DNA of 64,000 nucleotides from Limnanthes douglasii subsp. nivea (taxonomy: Eukaryota > Streptophyta > Magnoliopsida > Brassicales > Limnanthaceae), in contig JAUPFV010000005.1 in NCBI GenBank assembly GCA_036936605.1, positions 6,904,345-6,968,344 on the forward strand, in the 5' to 3' direction. How positions within the stretch are numbered: position 1 is the first letter of the stretch; every line of letters starts with the position of its first letter. Below are positions 47,580-55,341 of this stretch, in pieces. Below the pieces are notes generated by a model that was not told where the DNA came from, searched no databases, and saw only the letters and a program-made list of their open reading frames with translations. The translations under genes and the position numbers were made by a program.

Positions 47580-47586
47580 ATTTATA
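47580..47586 (-). promoter_or_regulatory. TATA-like motif upstream of the element F aORF
   Basis: TATAAAT on the minus strand in the context TTTACTATAAATTC, about 95 bases before the aORF ATG. It is conserved with A and H. Confidence 0.5.
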
Positions 47587-47902
47587 GTAAATGTAAAAAA
47601 GGGGTTGATTCCTAGTAGAATCCGAAAAGTTGGGCAATGATTAAAAGACGGCGCTGATGTCATTAATAGCATTTAAAGAGGTAACTTGTTCGAGAAAGTG
47701 GTGCAACTTTCGAGGTGAAAAAACGGCTAAAAGTAACCAACCAGAGAGTGACACGTGTCCCACTAACTCTGACAAAGAACCGTTTGGAATTCGTAACGAT
47801 TGCCCTGTCCGGGTCCGTCCACAACTCTCTTCGAATTGGAAAACCACTTCCCAAATCGGACTGTTTTTCAGTTCTTTGACAAGGACGCTTGTTCAAATAC
47901 CT

Positions 47903-47916
47903 AAAAAAGGGGCTCG
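47903..47916 (+). other. Polypurine tract of element F
   Basis: AAAAAAGGGGCTCG directly before the LTR start TGATGAGTCC. It gives F a plus orientation, the opposite of B and H. Confidence 0.75.
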
Positions 47917-48398
47917 TGATGAGTCCGAGTTCGAAGTGCTCCCCGGAAGGGTAGTCCAAAGTAAATCTCCCCGTAAATTCGGACAGGCTCCAAGTATTTA
48001 ATTCGAACAGGACTTTTTAACCGGACAGATGATTTCGAACACTGTAAACTTAAGGCAGTTCGAACTATGACTAAAGTACTAAAAAACCTAAACACTATCT
48101 GACTAAGCTACCTGCACATCTGCTTAAAACTCATGGGTCTTTAAACATGACCCGGGTCCATTAAACTTGACCCGAAAGCCCATAAGGGCCCAAATATCAC
48201 ACTATAAATACCCAACCACCAGCATTAACTATGGGTAAGAAAAATTAACTGCTGCCAAGCTGCACAATTCTCTCTCCACCCTTAAAACACCTTGAAACAC
48301 CTTTAAACACTATCACACCACCGTGAAACACCCTCACACCGCCTTAAAACTCCACTTGAAATTACCAGCCTACCCTCAGGCAACTTTTATCCACACCA
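47917..48398 (+). repeat. 3' LTR of Tat-like element F
   Basis: TGATGAGTCC to ATCCACACCA, 482 bp, with an intact TATAAATA at 48203-48210 and the short tandem units (AACACC series) near 48285-48350. The matching 5' LTR is absent. The right flank is E gag. Confidence 0.85.
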
Positions 48399-49149
48399 GT
48401 AGAGACCATAATAACGTGGGGCACGATACTAAAGATTTTATTTCCCTAAAGAAAGAGATAGAAGCATTGATTGAAAATGGGAAGCTAAACACTTTTGTGA
48501 AGTCGCAAAAAGGTAACAGACAATCTAGTATTAAGGCACAACCTAATACAACTGGAACTCAAGTTGCATCACCCAATGTCCAGAAGAAAGATGCGGAAGC
48601 ATCTAAACAAAAAAGTATCGTGGTAATCATTGAACAATTCGATGTAGATTCAGAGTACTTAGATCGTGATCCAGATCGTAATCGAATCAATGTGCAACAA
48701 AAAATGTGGGAAAAGTGTCTGAACCGTGTCATTACTTCGAATCATTAACTATTTTTGGAGGAGATACAGTGGTTAGTTTGACCACATAGTTGGAGGGAAA
48801 AATGTCTACATACCTTTATCAAAGCCCTTCTCTTTTCATAGTATTTGACGAAGACAACTTGAGGGGAGTTGCAGTCCTGCATGAGGATGTTGTGGTGATA
48901 GAGGTATCTATCGAGGGCACTGAGATCCAGAATTGTTTTATTGACACGATTAGTTCAGTGAACGTTGTATTTTTATCCACTTATAAATAAATGAAATTTT
49001 CTTCGGTTATCCAACAATAATATAGAACTATAGTGAGAGTTCGAAGGTGAAGGATTGTTGGGTAAATAACTATTTAACAAAATAGTTAGGGTTCTGTTTG
49101 TAGTGGTAGATTGTCCAACCTTCTATAATATAATATTTGGCAGATTTGC
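48399..49149 (+). pseudogene. Element E4: gag end and protease, resuming after F
   Basis: RDHNNVGHDTKDFISLKKEI continues the zinc region of E3. It is followed by a VVIIEQFDVDSEYLDRDPDR block, EGKMSTYLYQSPSLFIVFDE (48790-48860), an active site changed to FIDTISSVNVVFL (D-T-I for D-T-G), and NIIFGRF, where the SINE begins. Confidence 0.75.
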
Positions 49150-49360
49150 CCCCAAGGAGGAAGCCGAGTTGGTTGAGTAAGGCATGCTTGTGACCAAAGG
49201 TCATGAGTTCGAGTCCCTCTATATACGCTTTCTTGGCTGGGTCAGTCACATTGTGTGGTTTAGCTTCTGGCATTGGTTTGTAGGCTATTACGTCAGACTT
49301 AAGGTTTACCCTGTGCACACTCGTTAAGTAGCGGCTACGGTTCACCTGTTTGAAATATGA
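49150..49360 (+). mobile_element. tRNA-derived SINE
   Basis: A pol III box A-like AGCCGAGTTGGTTGAGTAAGG (about 49161-49181, one base over a tRNA arm) and a box B GTTCGAGTCC at 49207-49216 lie about 40 bases apart, as in tRNA genes. A non-tRNA body follows, ending near GTAGCGGCTACGGTTCACCT, like known plant SINE tails. It is inserted in E protease. No clear target duplication was found. Confidence 0.75.
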
Positions 49361-49369
49361 CTTAACTGG

Positions 49370-49570
49370 ATACCTACTTTAAATATTATTGGACATAGTA
49401 CTCATAATCCAAATCGTTATAAATAGTCCAAAAAAAAATATTACTAAATGGGTTGGCTGATTCTCTCAACCTACCAACAGGTATGACCTCAATTATTCAA
49501 CACCCAAAATTAAAGTAGTTATCCAAGCAATTACCCTTAATATCCTCCGACCCGATTTAATCAACGTCAA
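49370..49570 (+). repeat. 3' LTR remnant of element E
   Basis: Shares with 36400-36593 the series AATGGGTTGG, ACCTCAATTAT, CACCCAAAATT and CCTCCGA. It abuts the 3' flank of ARF-b, so E inserted just downstream of that gene. Confidence 0.55.
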
Positions 49571-49762
49571 CTCTAACGAACCCAACTAATAAACATATAA
49601 TTTGAAATAGTAGTATTTTCAGTAAGGATCCTAACATCCCATGCATTACCTAAGAATCAAGTTCGATAGAATAAACCAACGTTCGTACAGGTTAAACCAA
49701 CGTTCAGCATACCAAACAAGGATGTTCATTTCAGTATATAACCCAAGTAAAAAAAGTATAAC

Positions 49763-51295
49763 TTAAGAATCAGTTTCACCCGTGGGTTGATTAGAACGAC
49801 AATTTGTATCTTCTATCTTCTCCCCGTTGTTCGGAGACATTTGTTGTTCAATAGTAATCATTTTGCCAAAGAGAGGAAACTGTAGTGTTTCAGTTTCTTT
49901 ATCATCGGAATTCTGGCTAGAATTCCCAATTAACGATGAGCAAGACAAGTTTTCGTCAGGTTTTGCTGCCTCTGAACTATCTTTCAAATATTTTAACTGC
50001 ATCAGATCAGATGGTCCATATTCATAATGCCTGGCTCCCTGTATGCCCATTGTGGGCATAACCGGATGATGATTGTTTTCTGAGGAAGACTGGATGGAAA
50101 CTTTTGCGTCAAGCAAAAGGTCGGAAGGTTGGAGCCGCAGTTTTTTCTTCGGCTGTATTTCGGATTTGTCCGAGATTAATTCAACGCTCCATGGGTTGAC
50201 CTGGTTCCCTCGGTTCGCGCTAGAATTCCATTCAGGATCGTCCCACTCAACCTGAATTCAATGTCATCAAAAAGTTCATTGTTATTTGGATTACAAGAAC
50301 TAATCAATCAAGAAACTCTAATCCAAATAAAAATTCAATAAAACCTGAAGTAGATTCCAAGAAGAATCAGCCACCTCAACAGCTGAAACAGTTCCCATAC
50401 ACCAACTGAGAGATTCTGTATTCTCCAATTCAATGGCCTTTCTGAACCTCATCCCTCTACGCCAGGTTACTCTCAACGCCGCCCTAACAACCGCCTCCTC
50501 TACACAAAACTCTGAAGTATTTCGCCGTGGATAGTAAACTACATCAAACACTTGGCTGCTAGTAGCTGATGCTAGCGCCTGTCTTACATCCTTTTCTTTC
50601 AAAAATTTACTGCCAAACCTTACTGCCTCTTGTTTTTGTCGACGGATCCCTAGACAGAGACCTCCGTCTTCGGCTTTCAAAAACACGATTCTATCTCCTG
50701 CTACTATCTTTTTATTGTCGACAAACGAGAGCCATTCATTTCTTAGGAACCGTTTGGCTGACATTCTTCTGTAAATATATTCAAAATTCCATGTTTGACC
50801 ATGGATGTCCTTTGCCACTATCATCTGGTTAGGAACGGCTTGGTCAGGCCGATCTGCCAACGGAGGAAACATTGCTTCTGCAATGTATGGTGGGACATAT
50901 AAGTTAGATCCACAGTCCGATTTATACACAGCTTTAAGAAGATAAGAACCAGAATTCTCCAAATTTGTAGTAGACGGGTTTTGGGATCCTAAAACGCCAC
51001 ACTTTCCGTACTCGACAGCGTGGTTGTTGGTTGGTAGAGGGTTTAACCTGATTTTGGCATAGACTTCGTCGGTTTCACGTTCGGCGAGAAATTTCACCGA
51101 TTCAACGCGACAGACAACTTCCCGCGGAACATAGAGGCCGGACAAATCAATGTCGGCGGTCAGTTGCGCATGTTCAATGTGACCTTGTGGGAAGTAGATA
51201 GCGGTGGAGTTAACTGCCGGGATCTTGACTAGTGATCCTGCGCATGCATGCCACAATTTCGAATCCAAACTCCTTTCTTCTTCTTCTTGAACCAT
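49763..51295 (-). CDS. ARF-b: auxin response factor 10/16-like, short form, two exons, intact
   Basis: Exon 1 is 51295-50345 and exon 2 is 50251-49763. The 93-bp phase-0 intron (50344-50252) has GT...AG ends and sits before VEWDDPEW, as in ARF-a. The product is about 479 residues. It has LWHACAGSLVKIPAVNSTAI and YFPQGHIEHAQ at the N-terminus, the B3 domain near residues 115-220 (IVAKDIHGQTW, YIYRRMSAKRF, CLGIRRQKQ), and the ancillary domain (VFDVVYYPRRNTSEFCVEEA). Exon 2 has NPWSVELI, IQGARH (miR160 site) and the family motif FPLFGKMITIEQQM, then stops. The PB1 domain that follows this motif in full-length ARF10/16 is absent. Several B3 contact residues differ from ARF1. It could act as a repressor or a decoy; this is inference. 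Confidence 0.9.
50028..50048 (-). promoter_or_regulatory. miR160 target site in ARF-b
   Basis: The plus strand starts TGCCTGGCTCCCTGTATG and matches mature miR160 at 20 of 21 bases from memory, the last base being the only difference. It encodes IQGARH in exon 2. An 8-bp hairpin (50042-50060) overlaps the end that pairs with the miRNA 3' side. Confidence 0.9.
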
Positions 51296-51661
51296 TTTCT
51301 CTGTTGTATAGAAAAAATAATGTTTTTTTGGGTTTTAGATAAAAAAATTGTTTTGAAAGAAGATCAAGATATAGCTTTTCGTTATAAAGTTCAGTAAATT
51401 GAAGTGAAAAATGAGAGCGAATTTATAACGAATTTGTAACTTCTGTTTTGAAAGAAGATCAAGATTTAGTTTTTGCTTACGAAGTTCGGTAAACTGAAGT
51501 GAACACTGGAAGTGAGAAGAAAAAGGAGGAAGACTAACAGAAACAAATATATAATGAATAGTTCAAGATTCCTGTTGTTAAAGGTACACACGAAAAATAA
51601 ATTTTTAGATCTAACGGCTACTTCGAGATAGAAACTCTCTCTCTAAACTTCTTCTTCTCTC
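51296..51661. other. 5' flank of ARF-b
   Basis: Promoter side of ARF-b. It contains two copies of a block with GAAAGAAGATCAAGAT and a following GTTCNGTAAANTGAAGTGAA (near 51353-51405 and 51453-51503). The block matches the flanks of ARF-a and ARF-c. The copia L LTR begins at 51662. No TATA box is assigned. Confidence 0.55.
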
Positions 51662-51908
51662 TATTGAAGTTGTTTAGATAGGGGTTCATGTTCACTAGTT
51701 CAACACTATTTAGAAGCTTTTAGTTTATGTTGGTCTAGTTTATGGGTCTCTTGTGAGCTTTTTTAGGAAAAGTCATAGTTAAAGCTTTCTGAAGCACGCT
51801 TTAGTTTACTAAATGAATGGATAGAAGTCTTTTGATTTTCCAGTAACTCCTCTACTTCTCTCATTTTCATTGACTCTCACCACTAAATTCATGTCTTCTA
51901 CACCAACA
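51662..51908 (+). repeat. 5' LTR of element L
   Basis: 247 bp, ends CTACACCAACA. It lacks a block of about 80-90 bases that the right LTR has (after GCTTTAGTTTACT). The terminal TG is changed to TA. Confidence 0.8.
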
Positions 51909-51910
51909 AA

Positions 51911-51923
51911 TGGTATCAGAGCC
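51911..51923 (+). other. tRNA-iMet primer binding site of element L
   Basis: TGGTATCAGAGCC two bases after the 5' LTR, the standard copia site. Confidence 0.9.
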
Positions 51924-51950
51924 GTCTTCTTGAGGATTTGTGAGGTTAAA

Positions 51951-52624
51951 ATGGAAAGAGAATTTTCAATTGCTGCACCACCAGTCTTCGATGGAGATAA
52001 TTATCAAATGTGGGCAGTTCGTATGAAGACTTACTTGGAAGCTTTGGATCTTTGGGAAGCTAAGAAGAGGATTACGAAATCCTTCAACTTTCAGCAAATC
52101 CTACTATGGCACAGATCAAAGCACATAAGGAAAAGAAGACGAGAAAATAAAAGGCAAAAGCTTGTCTATTTGCAGCTGTATCTCAAAGGATATTCATACG
52201 AATAATGTCTCTCAAAACAACCAAAGAAATTTGGGATTACCTCAAGGCTGAGTACGAAGGAGATGAAAGGATTCGTGGAATGAAAGTCCTAAATTTAATC
52301 ATGAATTTTGAGTTGCAGAAGTTGAAGGAGTCTGAGTGCGTGAAAGAGTACTCTTACAGACTTCTCAGCATTGCCAACAAGGTGAGATTGCTTGGGTCTG
52401 AATTAAAAGACTCCAGGATTGTTGAAAATATATTGGTGATTGTTCGAGAGAAGTTTGAAGCAACCATTACTACTCTGGAGAACACCAAAGATCTGTCAAA
52501 TATCTCTCTAACAGAACTCTTAAGTGCCTTACAAGAACAAGAGCAGGAAAGGTCTATAAGACAAGACGGAGTGATTGAAGGTGCTTTTACTGTAAAGCAT
52601 CAAGACAACATGTATAAAAAATAA
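51951..52624 (+). pseudogene. Element L gag
   Basis: Start chosen at MEREFSIAAPPVFDG (51951), which matches the usual copia Gag opening, followed by NYQMWAVRMKTYLEALDLWE. After a frameshift near 52080-52200 the second frame (52205-52624) reads TTKEIWDYLKAEYEGDERIR, ESECVKEYSYRLLSIANKV and LTELLSALQEQEQERS. It is of the UBN2/Retrotran_gag type. Confidence 0.85.
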
Positions 52625-52659
52625 ACTTCAAAAATCATTGGACGAGTGGAGATTCATCT

Positions 52660-53360
52660 AGCAATTTTCAAAAAAGAAAAGAAGCAGATGTGAGAAAATC
52701 CTACCCGCCTTGCCGCCATTGTAAAGTTAAAGGGCATCCACCATTCAGGTGTTGGAGGATACCTAATTCTAAATGCTCCAATAGTAATCAACTCGGACAT
52801 AAAGCTGTAATCTGTAAAGATAAGTCAAGGATCAGATGCAGATGCAAGAAGCAGATGCACGGTTAGCTGATCAAGAAGCAGAAGATATGTTGTTTGTGGT
52901 CACTTGTCTTCCAGGCAGAGAATCGAGTGAGAGCTGGTTGATTGACAGTGGATGCACAAATCATATGCCGTATGATAAAAGGCTCTTTGAGGAATTAAAA
53001 GACACCGAAGTCAAGAGAGTATAGATCAGAAACGGTGAACACTTGGAAGTCAAGGGAAAATGTACAGTAGCTATAACAAGCTATGAAGGTACAAAATTTA
53101 TTTAAGATGTTTTATTTGTACGAAAAATTGATCAAAATCTGTTAAGTGTTGGTCAATTGCTTGATAAAGGATATAAAGTGTTGTTTGATAATAAACAGTG
53201 TCTGATCAAAGATGTTAGCGGCAAAGACTTGTTCAATGTCAAAATGAAAGGAATAAGGTTTGTTCAAAATCCAATGGAGAAACGAGAATTACTTTCTCAT
53301 GATATGTCGGAACATCATTCTAAACCGTGTTTTAGTGAGCCATCTTATAGGTATTAAAAA
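52660..53360 (+). pseudogene. Element L zinc knuckle and protease piece
   Basis: Zinc knuckle CRHCKVKGHPPFRCW near 52713, then the protease active site SWLIDSGCTNHM (52930-52970, D-S-G intact) and QNLLSVGQLLDKGYKVLFDN near 53140-53190. Stops interrupt near 53023 and 53104. No integrase follows. Confidence 0.8.
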
Positions 53361-53380
53361 ATCATGCTTTACTTATATTT

Positions 53381-53614
53381 TTGGAAGCCTTTGAAAATGA
53401 AATTTTAATGGACAAACATGAGATTGGTGTAGAAGTCCAGTTAGATAATGATATCGACAAACAACTTGTGATAGAAACAAGCAGTCTTGAGCTTTCGATT
53501 GAAAGACACACGGGAGTGAAAATTGTTGCTGCTAGTGAAAGGCGCAAAAAATCGAAGAAGAAGAAAACAAGACCAAAAAAATCTAAACAGCATCTAAACA
53601 AGGAGGAGTGTTGA
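53381..53614 (+). CDS. Lysine-rich 77-codon ORF at the end of element L
   Basis: Reads ENEILMDKHEIGVEVQLDND and ends in a basic tract (RRKKSKKKKTRPKKSK) that runs into the polypurine tract and 3' LTR. The stop falls inside the LTR. It is not recognised; it could be a scrambled remnant of the integrase-RT linker or an acquired piece. Expression is unknown. Confidence 0.35.
   Translation: MEAFENEILMDKHEIGVEVQLDNDIDKQLVIETSSLELSIERHTGVKIVAASERRKKSKKKKTRPKKSKQHLNKEEC
53600..53608 (+). other. Polypurine tract of element L
   Basis: AAGGAGGAG directly before the 3' LTR start TGTTGAAATTG. Confidence 0.75.
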
Positions 53615-53948
53615 AATTGTTTAGATAGTTGTTCATTGGTTCAACACTATTTAGAAGTTGTTAGTTTATGTTGGTCCAGTTTATATGTCTTTGTGAGTCT
53701 TTTGTGGGTCTTTTGTGGGTATTTTTAGGAAACGTCACAGTTAAAGCTTTCTGAAGCACGCTTTAGTTTACTTGTTGTTTCTATTTAACTTATGTCATTA
53801 GTTTAACTTATGTTAGTAACTTTTATCTTTTATTTAAAGCTCAATCTACTAAATGAATGAATATAAGTCTTTTGATTTTCCAGTAACTCCTCTACTTCTC
53901 TCATTTTCATTTACTCTCACCATTAAATTCATGTCTTATACACCAACA
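53609..53948 (+). repeat. 3' LTR of element L
   Basis: 340 bp from TGTTGAAATTG to ACACCAACA. It shares the whole of the 5' LTR apart from the extra internal block with TTAACTTATGTNANTAACTT-like phrases. Confidence 0.85.
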
Positions 53949-54584
53949 CTCCGAACAAATTTTAATCTAATCAAAGTTTTGAAACACTGATTTTCTGTTA
54001 TTTTCTTCAAATCTCCTCATCACAAGTTTTGATGCTTGTTGAGGAGGAGGATATTTCATTTTATTCAGTCCTTCTTCTACATCCATCACGTTCTTTAGAG
54101 CAAAGTTTGGGTAGCCATGGAAAACGCATCTCCCTCTCCCCGGGATTCCACCAAATTGTGGTAATAAACCTTTCAGTCCCAACACTTTTGCAGATGTGTT
54201 TGCTCAGTCTACCCAAGTTTAACAGAATTTCATCTCTGGTCGATGTTATGAGACCTGGTAGCCCAAACACTACCTTTTCTCTGGAGACCAAATCTTCAAC
54301 CCCACCGTCCACTTCACCTCCCCAGACTTCTTGCATATTTGGTCCTCCTCTGTAAATCCACTCCTTTCCGCCTCCAGTCTCACTCACCATCCACCTCGAG
54401 AACGCTAGCAAACGCATCTTGGAGGAGGTTCATCGGGAAATGGATATTTCCCCCATATTCCTTATCCCCACCATCGATCAAGCTTGACATGCAGACCTCC
54501 TCCTCTGAAGAGGATCCCTTGGAGTTTCTTTCTTCTCCGTCGGAGGAGGAACAACTTCAAACTATCTTGATTAAGGGGATTCCC
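53949..54584. other. Unassigned sequence with overlapping minus-strand frames
   Basis: Two minus-strand frames are open: 54417-54061 (118 codons, with RWMVSETGGGKEWIYRGG) and 54185-53967 (72 codons, with FHGYPNFALKNVMDVEEGLN). Neither is recognised. GC content is higher than in the intergenic DNA nearby. It may be a fragment of a host gene or LINE captured between elements L and G. Confidence 0.4.
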
Positions 54585-55298
54585 TGAACGAACATCTGCA
54601 TGAACAAGGAAAGCAAGACACAAGCTCGTTGTACGATAATAGACAAAGAAGAAGTAAAAGAGTCAAGCGAGCAGCAAAGGAAGAGAAGTCAACAAAATTT
54701 TGAGGGATGAGTTGTCCAACCAAGCCGAGGACACAACAATGAAATAACGAACGAGATCGTACATAGCTGACCAACCTCGAACGAAGACAAATAGACTTTA
54801 ACTAAAGACGACCAGAGACGACCGAGCAAGCTCGAAAATCTGAAGCTCTGCTCGGATTATGCCGTGCTCAAAAGGCAAACAATGAGGATAAACGAGTAGG
54901 TCTTTGGTGAGATCAGATCGAGCCAAACAATCTTGAAGATCTGATCGGATCGTGTCGTGCTCAAAAGCCAAACAATAAGGATAAATGATGAGGTCTTCAG
55001 TTAGATCAGATCGAGCAAAACTAGCTTGGACTGGCATGCGTTTCCTAGTTCGTCATATAATAACGCTATCCATTTTAAGTCAAACCGCTTAAATAGTCTG
55101 TCCGAAATTATAGGAGAAGTGATGTAAGTGTATTAGTTGGGGCATTAAATGGAATTAAATACAAATGTAATTTCCCACTAACAAAGAGGACGATAAGTAA
55201 AGGAATTTTCCAAATGAATAAGATTGTCTTCTTTCTTTTCTCTTTTCCATCTGTTCATCTATTTCTACTTTGGCAATACTTTGTTATTTCCCGTAACA
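54585..55298 (+). repeat. 5' LTR of Ty3/gypsy element G
   Basis: Runs TGAACGAACATCTG to CCCGTAACA, about 714 bp, followed by the primer site. It contains a direct duplication of about 80 bp (54840-54920 and 54921-55005), with CGTGCTCAAAAG and CAAACAAT in both. The left edge is inferred from TG and lacks a partner. Confidence 0.65.
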
Positions 55299-55303
55299 AA
55301 TTT

Positions 55304-55320
55304 TGGCGCCGTTTGTGGGA
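55304..55320 (+). other. Primer binding site of element G
   Basis: TGGCGCCGTTTGTGGGA, close to the Asp-tRNA primer site often used by plant Ty3/gypsy elements. It lies six bases inside the LTR. Confidence 0.65.
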
Positions 55321-55341
55321 AATCAATAACAATCACTAACC

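Larger units (their letters stand above)
51662..53948 (+). mobile_element. Element L: short copia derivative with two LTRs, no RT
   Basis: LTRs (51662-51908 and 53609-53948) bound 1.7 kb that holds gag, zinc knuckle and a protease piece but no integrase, RT or RNase H. Primer site and polypurine tract are present, so it could have moved only with enzymes from another element. Flanks CTCTC and CTCCG are not a clean duplication. Confidence 0.85.

Noticed and set aside
48323..48748. Fusion ORF starting in the F LTR and entering E gag
   Set aside because: The start codon and first 25 residues come from LTR repeats. The rest is decayed gag. It is a chance join at an insertion edge.
49161..49220. 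A functional tRNA gene
   Set aside because: Box A and box B are present, but the acceptor and anticodon arms do not pair properly and the sequence continues into a SINE body.
49070..49345. 91-residue minus-strand ORF over the SINE
   Set aside because: It lies on the opposite strand of the SINE and its start and end fall in unrelated retroelement sequence.
50028..50048. A MIR160 gene on the plus strand
   Set aside because: The plus strand reads almost like mature miR160, but no matching star sequence lies at precursor distance. The site is at the known target position in ARF exon 2 on the other strand.
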